Of a stretch of DNA of 54,358 nucleotides, positions 35,728-43,829 are shown one piece after another; the stretch's first letter is position 1, and every line of letters begins with the position of its first letter. This DNA comes from Ignavibacterium sp. (GTDB lineage Bacteria > Zixibacteria > MSB-5A5 > GN15 > PGXB01). Under the pieces are notes generated by a model. That model was not told where the DNA came from. It was given only the letters and a program-made list of their open reading frames with translations, and searched no databases. The stretch is taken from NCBI GenBank assembly GCA_020724775.1, contig DYGG01000009.1, positions 17,881 to 72,238 on the forward strand, given 5' to 3'. The position numbers and the translations under genes are program-made.

Positions 35728-37103
35728 CTAAATCGACCCTGGCAATCACAATCGGTCTTCTCCTGACATTGTCAGTCGCCTCTGCCGATGAGGTATTTCC
35801 CCAATATACCGAATTCACCCTTGCCAACGGTTTGAGAACCATATTGATAGAAGACCATCGCCAGCCGACAGTCTCCATCGCTATTCTGTTCAAGACCGGG
35901 GCGTCATCGGACCCGCCGGAATTAGCCGGAAGAGCCATCCTTACCGGTCATATGATGAAGGAGAACACCCGGAATTTCCCCGGCAATGAACTGCTTGAGG
36001 CGATTGATTCGGTCGGCGGTATTGTCGAAATCTCGGTATTGACCAAAGACGGCATGTCGTTTGATGCCGATTTTCTTTCGCGGGATATATCTCTGGCACT
36101 GAGAATAGTCTCGGATATCGTCATAAATCCGGTTTTCACGGAAGAAGCGCTGGAGCGGATGTCACGACGGCTGATATCGATTAATTTTCAGACCCGTTCG
36201 GTAGCGCAATATCGCTTGATGGATGCTCTCTACAATGAAATATTCAGGGAATGCGGTTACGGCCGGGCGGCTCTGGGCACTCGCACCTCCCTTTCCGGCA
36301 TCACTCTCGATGATATCAACGTTTATTTTGTCAATCATATCCGGCCGGAAAACGCCATTCTTCTGGTTGGCGGCGATATCAATCCGCCCCAGATTCAGAA
36401 AGTGGTCAGCGGCTATTTCAGCGGCTGGATAAAGGGAGGAAATCGTCCGGCTGCAAAATATGAACCGGCTTTTCGGGATACACTTCAGATAATTCTAATC
36501 GATAATCCGACCGTTCCCAGCGCTGACTTTATGATAGGACTTCCGACCGCGCCGGTCGGGTCGCCCGATTTTCCGGCGATGCTAACCCTGAACTATGTAA
36601 TCGGCGGCGGTGGAAGGGTCTCCCGGCTGTATCGCTCACTGGTGGAGGAAAAAGGACTGGCCAGCATAGTCACATCGGAGTTGGATTGGGCGCGAAATCA
36701 CGGGATGCTTCGTATCTGGGGCGCGGCTCCGGCTGAAATCGCCACCGAGGCGATCGTGCAGGCGATGAGCGTTCTGGAAGAGTTGAGTTCCCTCCGCGTG
36801 CCGCAGAAAGAACTGGATGAGACCCGCAATTATTTCCGGGGTTATGCGCCGATGCTCTACGAAAATGTCTCCTCCTCGATGGACCAGTTTGTCAAGTTCC
36901 TCAGCACCGGCGTCGATTTGCCGTATCAGGCAGAACTCCTGAAGGAAATCGATATGCTTACCCCGGTCTCGCTGCAGAGCGCGGCAAGAAAGTATATAAG
37001 CCGGGATAAGATGACGCTGGCGGTGATAGGCCCCAAGAGTTCGCTTCTTCCCTCGCTTTCGACGCTGGGGATGGTGACCGTGATCAAACTCGAAGAAGAA
37101 TAA
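35724..37103 (+). CDS. M16 family protein, non-catalytic, partner of the preceding gene
   Basis: 459 residues with a signal peptide (LAITIGLLLTLSVASA). The fold features are present (EFTLANGLRTILIEDHRQPT, NAILLVGGDINP, GRVSRLYRSLVEEKGLASI), but at the zinc motif GRAILTGHMM (69-78) only His76 remains, with Ile72 and Gly75 in place of His and Glu. Together with its upstream neighbour this makes a pair in which neither chain can bind zinc in the known way. It overlaps the preceding gene by ATGA and ends 16 bases before a hairpin at 37120-37145. Confidence 0.9.
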   Translation: MTKSTLAITIGLLLTLSVASADEVFPQYTEFTLANGLRTILIEDHRQPTVSIAILFKTGASSDPPELAGRAILTGHMMKENTRNFPGNELLEAIDSVGGIVEISVLTKDGMSFDADFLSRDISLALRIVSDIVINPVFTEEALERMSRRLISINFQTRSVAQYRLMDALYNEIFRECGYGRAALGTRTSLSGITLDDINVYFVNHIRPENAILLVGGDINPPQIQKVVSGYFSGWIKGGNRPAAKYEPAFRDTLQIILIDNPTVPSADFMIGLPTAPVGSPDFPAMLTLNYVIGGGGRVSRLYRSLVEEKGLASIVTSELDWARNHGMLRIWGAAPAEIATEAIVQAMSVLEELSSLRVPQKELDETRNYFRGYAPMLYENVSSSMDQFVKFLSTGVDLPYQAELLKEIDMLTPVSLQSAARKYISRDKMTLAVIGPKSSLLPSLSTLGMVTVIKLEEE

Positions 37104-37119
37104 GGTCTGTCAAAAAATA

Positions 37120-37145
37120 AACCCCGAAGGGGTTGCTTCGGGGTT
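37120..37145 (-). terminator. intrinsic terminator for the pilin operon
   Basis: A perfect 10-bp stem (AACCCCGAAG / CTTCGGGGTT) with loop GGGTTG. Read on the minus strand it is followed by TATTTTTTG, a good U-tract, just after the PilX-type gene. On the plus strand no T-run follows, so it would work weakly for the M16 pair. Confidence 0.8.
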
Positions 37146-37168
37146 CGTCGGTACTACTTCAATCAGGG

Positions 37169-38791
37169 CTAATCACTATATCCGACAAATTCCTGCTGCC
37201 AGCCGGTCCGCTGGAAGACACGAACGCGGGGGGTTTCGGGAGGCAGTTTGGAGGGGTCGTCAAGGTCGGTATCATACGCCCAGTCGCGAATCGGCGGGTC
37301 GTAATAGACACCGCTCCAGTCCCCATCAGCCTGCAGCGAGTTCCAGAGATTAATCATCGAGCCGCGCCAGATGAATCTCTTGCTGGACCAGGTCTCCAGG
37401 AAGCGCGGCAGGTTCTCCACGCCACCGTTATAGACGGTGCTGGTGGTATTGGTATTACCGCTCAGAAAGGAACAGTTGGCAACGGTCTCTGAGGCCACCC
37501 GGCTGGCTTTGGTCAGCGTCGAGTTGGCGTCATTCCAGCTGTTAGATAGAAAGGTAACCGCATCGCCTGCCACAAACGCCGGCTTCTTATCAATCTTGTT
37601 GAAGTCGCCCTGAATATAGAGCGGATTCTCGCTGACAACCGATGTGGCGTAATCGAGTTCGGAGCCATTGACCAATCGTGTCGCATTAAAAGTGCCGGCA
37701 CGCTGGTCGGAGGTATAGACAACGCCGTTTGACGGGAAATAGGAACTCGACTGCAGTTTATCCATATCGATTTCCACAGTGTTGACGTTGGTCAGTTCCC
37801 GAGCATCATAGAATATCTTGGTGGTGACAGTGCCGGCCGGAAGCAGGGCGCTGACGTTGACCCAGACGCCTCCTATTTTTGAGTACGGGACGCCATCAAG
37901 GACCTTGAATTGCGCCAGGTGCTCATAGGAGTCGGGATTGCCGGAACCGCGCTCGATCAATTTGTGCGGGTCACTGGCGTTAGTCAGAGGGAGTTTCAAC
38001 TCGCCCTGACCGAAAGCCGAGTCCTGGACTCGTCCATCCCAGCGCACTACGGCTGAGTCATACCAGTACGGGTCGCTCGATTCCAGCCAGTCTCCGTTCT
38101 TCAACATATTCTGGTAATTGCCATCAGCGTCTTTTATGAAGACGTTTCCGGGACTGGTGCCCCCCGGTCCTTTTCTGCCGTGGATAACGTTTCCGGAAGC
38201 GGTCACATAACTGTCCATATAAAGGTTATTATTGGACTGCAGATACAGGTTTCCGTTGCTATGAATACGGCCGACGATGGTCATATCCGGTCCGGGGGCT
38301 ATCTCCAGGTCGTTGCCATAGAAGATTGCGAACTGAAAGATAGGCACCAGGGCTACCTCAAAATTCTGGTTCAGGACGACCTGGCTTTGGTCAACGCCGG
38401 AGGTACCTGTAGAGGTCACGGTGAAGGTTTTCACCAGGGCATGAAGACCGGCCAGCGCCCCCTGACTCAACTCTCTCTGGATGGCGGCGCCATTATCGAC
38501 CGTCGTGTAGGCGGCGACGCAGTTATTGACCGTTTCGCTTCCCTGAGGCATGGTACTCGGGGGAAGTCCGGTCGCTTCGTACTGGGTCTGAATAGCGGCC
38601 GAAGCTTTTTCCAGACCCGCTTCCGCCGCATAGAAAGCCGCCATTTCGTTCAGTTCGTTGCCGGCGATAGTGACTTCGTCATTCGACAGCCGCACTACCG
38701 CCAGACCGATCATGGTCATCATCACCATAACCATCAGCGCAATCAACGTGGCGACCCCTTTCTCATCTATTAAGAACTTGCGCATAAACAT
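37169..38791 (-). CDS. PilX-type minor pilin / pilus assembly protein
   Basis: 540 residues from the ATG at 38791, which has GTAGGTG upstream; the frame is open to 38833. The N-terminus MFMRKFLIDEKG-VATLIALM is a prepilin leader ending in Gly, followed by a membrane helix and the PilX_N-like segment VVRLSNDEVTIAGNELNEM with AAFYAAEAGLEKA. It lacks Glu at mature position 5 (Ile instead), as in PilX and GspK proteins. The long C-terminal part (residues 100-540) is polar and beta-rich with a region of repeats rich in Asn, Ser and Asp. It ends the pilin operon and would sit at the pilus tip. Function in pilus assembly is inferred. Confidence 0.82.
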   Translation of the reverse strand: MFMRKFLIDEKGVATLIALMVMVMMTMIGLAVVRLSNDEVTIAGNELNEMAAFYAAEAGLEKASAAIQTQYEATGLPPSTMPQGSETVNNCVAAYTTVDNGAAIQRELSQGALAGLHALVKTFTVTSTGTSGVDQSQVVLNQNFEVALVPIFQFAIFYGNDLEIAPGPDMTIVGRIHSNGNLYLQSNNNLYMDSYVTASGNVIHGRKGPGGTSPGNVFIKDADGNYQNMLKNGDWLESSDPYWYDSAVVRWDGRVQDSAFGQGELKLPLTNASDPHKLIERGSGNPDSYEHLAQFKVLDGVPYSKIGGVWVNVSALLPAGTVTTKIFYDARELTNVNTVEIDMDKLQSSSYFPSNGVVYTSDQRAGTFNATRLVNGSELDYATSVVSENPLYIQGDFNKIDKKPAFVAGDAVTFLSNSWNDANSTLTKASRVASETVANCSFLSGNTNTTSTVYNGGVENLPRFLETWSSKRFIWRGSMINLWNSLQADGDWSGVYYDPPIRDWAYDTDLDDPSKLPPETPRVRVFQRTGWQQEFVGYSD

Positions 38792-38819
38792 AAAGCACCT
38801 ACCTTCTGCGAAATAATTA

Positions 38820-39641
38820 TTACCAAACATCAAGGTTCCTCAAGTTGACCTTGGATGCATATGAAGTTCTTCGATACGGATTGCCTTCAAAATCAGGGTC
38901 ACACATGGCGGTGCGCGCCACCACCGTCATCATCACCTCGCGCGTCTCCACCGGAATCGGAGGAACATCCACCACCATTCCGTTTTTCATTCTAAATTTG
39001 AACTGCAGGTCATCGACATATTCGGCATACACCACCGGGTCTTCCCCGAGAATCTGCATCATCAAATTGGGGTGGGTAGTGTCGCTATTGTCCACATAGT
39101 ACTTAATTCGCTGAAGCGCCATTATCTGGCTTCCCTTGCGGTATCTCTTAGTCAGCATATATGTATTCAAAGCAATCTGCTTGGGTGAGTCCTGGACTTC
39201 ACCGATTCTGAAAAACTCTCCGCCGCCGGAATCAGGGTCGAAGATATAGCCTATGGAGTAGCCGTTCAGAAACGATAGTTCTTCGCCATCACAGCGAAGC
39301 GGTCCGGATTCGCTAACCATGTCGTACTGCAATGTTGCCGTGCGGTCGTCAATCGCGAAAGTGATTTCTATAGTATCCGGATTGGCGTTCACGGACGTAA
39401 TCGGGTCCACCCCGAGCGGCACGAAATGTCCCGCCATCCGAATGAATCGCGCTAATTCGTCGATAGCAGCGCGGGCATTCTGCTGCATATTAATGATTCC
39501 ATCCTGTATCATCATATTCTTATGCTGATTAATGTAAGCGCCGAAGACGGCGGCGACCACCAGCCCGGTCAGGAAGAGGGCGGTCATCGCTTCCATTAAT
39601 GAAACGCCGGCTTCCGCTCTGATTTTTCGATACCTTGCCAT
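38820..39641 (-). CDS. PilW-type minor prepilin (copy 1)
   Basis: 273 residues from the ATG at 39641, with AGGATA upstream; the frame extends to 39716 but the leader then would be too long. The cleavage site is AEAG-VSLMEAM with Glu5 present and a hydrophobic helix to about residue 40. The body contains IDELARFIRMAGHFVPLG, PDSGGGEFFRIGEV and YVDDLQFKFRMKNGMVVDVP. It is about 50 percent like the neighbouring PilW gene by eye, including the spacing of all those motifs, so the two arose by tandem duplication. It is the third gene of the minor pilin operon transcribed on the minus strand. Confidence 0.88.
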   Translation of the reverse strand: MARYRKIRAEAGVSLMEAMTALFLTGLVVAAVFGAYINQHKNMMIQDGIINMQQNARAAIDELARFIRMAGHFVPLGVDPITSVNANPDTIEITFAIDDRTATLQYDMVSESGPLRCDGEELSFLNGYSIGYIFDPDSGGGEFFRIGEVQDSPKQIALNTYMLTKRYRKGSQIMALQRIKYYVDNSDTTHPNLMMQILGEDPVVYAEYVDDLQFKFRMKNGMVVDVPPIPVETREVMMTVVARTAMCDPDFEGNPYRRTSYASKVNLRNLDVW

Positions 39642-39738
39642 AACAATATCCTGAGTATTTGTGCGCTGTGCTCTGTTCCGGGTGCGGATATGGGGCGCAA
39701 AGGTTTCGAGTTTCATTATCTACCTGCTCATTCAGATT

Positions 39739-40560
39739 CTATATGTCAAAATTTCTCAAATTGACTTCGGAAGCAAAGGTGCGGCGACGATAAGGGTCGG
39801 CCGGGAAGTCAGGGTCAGGCCGCGCCGAACGCCCTGTTAACGATATCCGCACGGAACGGATATCGGCGGTCGATACCGGCACATCCACCACCGCCGAATT
39901 TTTCATCACATAACGGAACTGCAGGTCTTCTATATTTTCCGCATAAACCTGGGGGGTTTGCCCCAGAAGTTGCATCATCAGTTTCGGGCGTAGAGTATCG
40001 GTGCGGTCGATATAGTATTTCACTCGTTCCAGCGACAGGAGGATTGACCCTTTGGGATAAGCCTTCGACAACGGCATGGTATTATGCTGAATATGCGAAG
40101 AACCGGTCTGCACATGGGTAATCAAGAAGAATTCTCCGCCGCCTGAGTCAGGGCTGAAAATGTACGCCCACTGATCGTCCTGGAAACAGGAAACATCATG
40201 CCCATCGCAACGGAGTTCTGCCGACGGGCGCGGCATGGCATGCTCCAGAGGGGCATCACAGCTGTTAGCCTGGTAGGTAATGACGATGGTATCCGGATTG
40301 GTATTATAAGCCTCAAGGCCCGGTAAGCCAAGCGGCAGACCATGCCCGGCCATCCGGACCTGGCGGGTTAACTCGTCGATAACGGCGCGGGCGCTCTGCT
40401 GCATTTCGGTGACATCTTCCTGTATCATCCAGTTCTTATGGTGATTGATGTAGACTCCGAAAACTGAGGCTACCACCAGACCGGTCATAAAAAGACCGAT
40501 GAGAACTTCCACCAGCGAAACACCGCTATTATTTCTGAGAAATGTTTTGAGATTTTTCAT
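39739..40560 (-). CDS. PilW-type minor prepilin (copy 2)
   Basis: 273 residues with leader MKNLKTFLRNNSG, cleavage before VSLVEVLIGLFMTG and Glu5 present. Shared landmarks with copy 1 are IDELTRQVRMAGHGLPLG, SPDSGGGEFFLITH and AENIEDLQFRYVMKN. The equal length and matching motifs show a tandem duplication. It has more Cys residues (SCDAP, DVSCF) than copy 1, which could form disulfides. It begins eight bases after the PilV-type gene. Role as a minor pilin in a type IV pilus or pseudopilus is by family. Confidence 0.88.
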   Translation of the reverse strand: MKNLKTFLRNNSGVSLVEVLIGLFMTGLVVASVFGVYINHHKNWMIQEDVTEMQQSARAVIDELTRQVRMAGHGLPLGLPGLEAYNTNPDTIVITYQANSCDAPLEHAMPRPSAELRCDGHDVSCFQDDQWAYIFSPDSGGGEFFLITHVQTGSSHIQHNTMPLSKAYPKGSILLSLERVKYYIDRTDTLRPKLMMQLLGQTPQVYAENIEDLQFRYVMKNSAVVDVPVSTADIRSVRISLTGRSARPDPDFPADPYRRRTFASEVNLRNFDI

Positions 40561-40568
40561 GGCATCAC

Positions 40569-40928
40569 CTATATGCTATCTGACCTGATGTACGAGGTCA
40601 TGCTGTTTTGAAGAATCACGCCGCGGCGGTTGTGCCACGATGCGGTAATATCAACCCGGCGCAGATGACTGGAGGGGTTGCTGACAGTCCAGGCTCGCTG
40701 AATGCTATTAACCGAATCGACCCCGCTGACAAAATTCTTGCTGGTGCGCAACTCCTCTATCTTCTGCTGAATCAACTGCGTTGAGCGAGTCGCCTGATTA
40801 GACCAGTCGTTACCATCGAGTGCGATCATAGCCATGTTGAGAAGCATCAGGAGCGAGAGAGTCAGGATGATAACAGAGACCAGCACTTCGATGATGGTAA
40901 ATCCGTTATTCCTAAAGACTTTTTTCAT
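40569..40928 (-). CDS. PilV-type minor prepilin
   Basis: 119 residues with leader MKKVFRNNG, cleavage before FTIIEVLVSVIILTLSLL and Glu5. The short body with RSTQLIQQKIEELRTSK and a few beta strands matches PilV/GspI-like minor pilins. It is the first gene of the operon PilV-PilW-PilW-PilX on the minus strand. There is no major pilin, PilB, PilC or PilQ in the window, so the assembly machinery must be encoded elsewhere. Confidence 0.85.
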   Translation of the reverse strand: MKKVFRNNGFTIIEVLVSVIILTLSLLMLLNMAMIALDGNDWSNQATRSTQLIQQKIEELRTSKNFVSGVDSVNSIQRAWTVSNPSSHLRRVDITASWHNRRGVILQNSMTSYIRSDSI

Positions 40929-41299
40929 ATTATCACATCCTTCATGGTTTGCTTTTTCTGCCTATTGTGTTTGAAAAAGTTCTGCCAACTGAAGCCATAT
41001 TTTAGCCGTCCCGGAAAAAAATTACACGCAGTTGCTCGCGTAAACCGTAACATATTAGTAATTTTGGAGTTAGGCGCTTACGGAAAGAGACTGGCAGATA
41101 CCTTTAAGGATTCTTTTCTTTATCGTTCCGGGGGCTGGGAGGCTGTTTTTTCCCCACGGCCGCTTGAAGAATATGGGATTTTCCCCATACTGAGTGGTAT
41201 ATTGGCAGGTGGCATCTGGGTGACGAAATATCCTTGAAGATTCCGCCCGGTTGCTTTATAAATGAGATTAAATCAGAGATAGAGGTATGTGAGGAGAAG
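40929..41299. other. 371-bp divergent intergenic region
   Basis: This gap separates the minus-strand pilin operon from the plus-strand aldehyde dehydrogenase gene. It contains two hydrophobic-rich short frames that I do not accept as genes. A TATGGG-ATTTTC-CCCATA hairpin lies near 41172-41189. It should hold both promoters, but no hexamer pair stands out. Confidence 0.5.
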
Positions 41300-42724
41300 A
41301 TGGCACAACATTATAAATTATATCTGGCGGGAAAATGGGTTGACCGCGAACGGAAAATCGAAGTTCGCTCGCCGTTTGACGACTCCCTGGTCGGCACGGT
41401 AGCGGCGGCATCGGTGTCCGATTATGCCGCAGCCATAGAATCGGCGCAGAAGGCGTTTGCGGTGACGCGAGAATTGCCCTCCTTCCGGAGGGAGGAAGCC
41501 TGCCTCTTTATAGCGCAGGGGCTGGAGAAGGAGATTGACCGTTTCGCCCGCATGATGTGCCTGGAGGTGGGAAAAGTGTACCGCGATGCCGTTGGTGAAG
41601 TTAAGCGGGCAATCGGAGTATTTCGAACGGCGGCGGAAGAAGCAAAACGAATCGGCGGTGAAATAATCGACCTCGACTGGGCCGCCGGTTCCGAAGAGCG
41701 GGTGGGCCTGGTGCGGCGGTTTCCTCTGGGAGTTACCGCCGGAATCTCCCCTTTCAATTTTCCGCTAAATCTGGTGGCTCATAAAATAGCGCCGGTGCTC
41801 GCCAGCGGGAACGGCATGGTTCTCAAGCCGGCCTCCAAGACCCCTATTATTGCCCTGATGCTGGCGGAGTTGATTGAAAAATCGGGATATCCGCCGGAAG
41901 CGATATCGGTTCTTCCCGGGTCATCAAAGGATGCCACTCCTCTTATAGAAGATGAGCGAATTAAACTGATAACTTTTACCGGCTCGCCTGAAGTCGGCTG
42001 GTGGATAAAGGAAAAGGCTAAAGATAAGAAGGTAGTGCTGGAGTTAGGAGGGAACGCCGGTGTCGCCGTGGCGGATGACTCCGACCTGGAATTTGCCGCC
42101 CATCGCCTTCTCTATGGCGCCTTTGGACAGGCCGGGCAATCATGCATATCGGTACAGAGGATTTATCTTCATGAAAAGATTTCAGACTCCTTCCTGTCGA
42201 TTTTCACGGAGAAAATCAAGAGCCTGAAAGTCGGCGACCCACTCAAACCGGAGACCGATTTGGGTCCGATGGTTGACAATGAATCGGCCGAACGGGTGGA
42301 GCAGTGGATTGCCGAGGCGGTCAAAGGCGGGGCAAAGATTATTGTCGGCGGCAGAAGAAACGGTCGTTTCCTGGAACCGACTCTTCTGGGCAACGTGCGA
42401 AAAGATATGAAAGTATGCTTCAAAGAGGTTTTTGCCCCGCTGGCAATCATATTCGAGTACTCCGATTTCCGAGAGATGGTCTCGGAGATTAATGACTCGG
42501 TTTACGGACTGCAGGCGGGAATTTTCACCCAGCGGGTGAAAGATATCTTCTACGCCTACAAACATCTCGAAGTCGGCGGAGTAATAATAAACGATATCTC
42601 TACCTATCGCGCCGACCATCAGCCGTACGGAGGGGTCAAGCAGTCGGGTACAGGCCGGGAAGGAGTGAAATATGCGATAGAGGATATGACGGAACTGAAA
42701 TTTTTGGGGCTGAATCTGAAATGA
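41300..42724 (+). CDS. NAD(P)-dependent aldehyde dehydrogenase
   Basis: 474 residues from the ATG at 41300, with GAGGAG upstream; the in-frame ATG-less extension to 41234 is not needed. It has the ALDH landmarks: catalytic Cys282 (GQAGQSC), general base Glu248 (LELGGN), Asn153 (PFNFP) and the nucleotide-site FTGS (226-229). The C-terminal part (QPYGGVKQSGTGREGVKYA) is closest, from memory, to lactaldehyde/phosphonoacetaldehyde and non-phosphorylating glyceraldehyde-3-phosphate dehydrogenases, but the substrate is not certain. It would oxidise an aldehyde to an acid in the cytoplasm. No operon partner is obvious; endonuclease IV follows after 50 bases. Confidence 0.9.
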   Translation: MAQHYKLYLAGKWVDRERKIEVRSPFDDSLVGTVAAASVSDYAAAIESAQKAFAVTRELPSFRREEACLFIAQGLEKEIDRFARMMCLEVGKVYRDAVGEVKRAIGVFRTAAEEAKRIGGEIIDLDWAAGSEERVGLVRRFPLGVTAGISPFNFPLNLVAHKIAPVLASGNGMVLKPASKTPIIALMLAELIEKSGYPPEAISVLPGSSKDATPLIEDERIKLITFTGSPEVGWWIKEKAKDKKVVLELGGNAGVAVADDSDLEFAAHRLLYGAFGQAGQSCISVQRIYLHEKISDSFLSIFTEKIKSLKVGDPLKPETDLGPMVDNESAERVEQWIAEAVKGGAKIIVGGRRNGRFLEPTLLGNVRKDMKVCFKEVFAPLAIIFEYSDFREMVSEINDSVYGLQAGIFTQRVKDIFYAYKHLEVGGVIINDISTYRADHQPYGGVKQSGTGREGVKYAIEDMTELKFLGLNLK

Positions 42725-42774
42725 CGGCGAGGACGGACGCGGATGGAACAATACTGCTGAGGAGATAGAAAATA

Positions 42775-43623
42775 ATGTTGCTGGGCGCTCATATGTCGAT
42801 AGCGGGAGGAGTGTACAACGCCGTGCTGGACGGCAAAAAGGCAACCTGTGACACGATTCAGATATTTACCAAGTCCTCGAATCAATGGCGCGCCAAGCCG
42901 CTGACCGATGAGGAAGTGGAGCGCTTCTTTGCCGAGCAGAAAAATACCGGCGTAACGGTCTCCTGCGCTCACGACAGTTATCTGATTAATCTTGGCTCCC
43001 CCGATGAAGAACTCTACAAGAAATCGTTTGAGGCGTTCACGGTCGAATTGGAGCGTTGCGACATTCTGAAAGTTCCCAATCTGGTGATGCATCCCGGCTC
43101 ACATGTCGGCAGCGGCGAAGAGGTCGGGCTGAAGAGAATCGCCAATGCCTTCAATATGTTGTTCGAGAAACTCCCTGACAATAAGACTACTGTCTGTCTT
43201 GAGACTACGGCGGGGCAGGGTTCTAATCTCGGCTACAAATTTGAGCAACTGGCGGAGATAATCGAAATGGTGGAGGATAAAGAAAGGATCGGTATCTGCC
43301 TTGATACCTGCCATATCTTCGCCGCCGGCTACCCGATTCAGAAAGAAGAGGAGTATAAGGCGACCATGAAGGAGTTTGACCGGATACTGGGGCTGGTGCG
43401 TTTGAGAGTCATACACTTCAACGATTCAAAAAAAGGACTCGGCTCAAAGGTAGACCGACATACACATATCGGGCAGGGAGAACTGGGGCTGGAGCCGTTT
43501 CGTCATATTATGAATGATAAACGGCTGCAGAAAATCCCGAAGATACTGGAGACACCGAAAGGGGATGAATTGCTGGAGGATATTGAGAATCTGAAAGTTC
43601 TTCGTTCACTGGTGAAAAAGTAA
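42775..43623 (+). CDS. nfo: endonuclease IV
   Basis: 282 residues with all the metal-binding blocks of Nfo: GAHMSIAGG, CAHDSYLINLGS, VMHPGSHVGSG, CLETTAGQGSNLG, CLDTCHIFAAGY, VIHFNDSKKGLGS with RHTHIGQGELG, and LETPKGDE. The fold is a TIM barrel with three zinc ions that cleaves DNA at abasic sites during base-excision repair. Length is normal. It lies 50 bases after the aldehyde dehydrogenase and may share its transcript. A hairpin 22 bases after the stop is a plausible terminator. Confidence 0.97.
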   Translation: MLLGAHMSIAGGVYNAVLDGKKATCDTIQIFTKSSNQWRAKPLTDEEVERFFAEQKNTGVTVSCAHDSYLINLGSPDEELYKKSFEAFTVELERCDILKVPNLVMHPGSHVGSGEEVGLKRIANAFNMLFEKLPDNKTTVCLETTAGQGSNLGYKFEQLAEIIEMVEDKERIGICLDTCHIFAAGYPIQKEEEYKATMKEFDRILGLVRLRVIHFNDSKKGLGSKVDRHTHIGQGELGLEPFRHIMNDKRLQKIPKILETPKGDELLEDIENLKVLRSLVKK

Positions 43624-43645
43624 GGGTTCCGCTTTTGGGGGCGAA

Positions 43646-43669
43646 GGCTGCTTTTATAAGAAAGCGGCT
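43646..43669 (+). terminator. hairpin after endonuclease IV
   Basis: GGCTGCTTT (43646-43654) pairs with AAAGCGGCT (43661-43669) with two wobble pairs and loop TATAAG. No T-run follows, so only position and stem support it. The remaining bases to 43829 hold no feature I can name. Confidence 0.4.
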
Positions 43670-43829
43670 GGGAATGAGTCTGTTCCGGCGACACAGGGTG
43701 CCTTCTATCCATAAATGATTCATATCTTTAACACTCCGGCGGGGCGGACGCCGTTTTCCGTTGCGATATCCACTCAAAAGTTGTATAATACCGGCAATTC
43801 TTTATTAACATTATATAATTATTGGAATT

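Noticed and set aside
40980-41010. Possible sigma-54 promoter (TGGC...GGC) for the pilin operon
   Set aside because: The distance between the GG and GC elements is one base short of the required spacing.
40944-41237. 97-codon open frame in the gap upstream of the aldehyde dehydrogenase
   Set aside because: No ribosome site, no family pattern and a likely promoter region for both neighbours; not counted as a gene.
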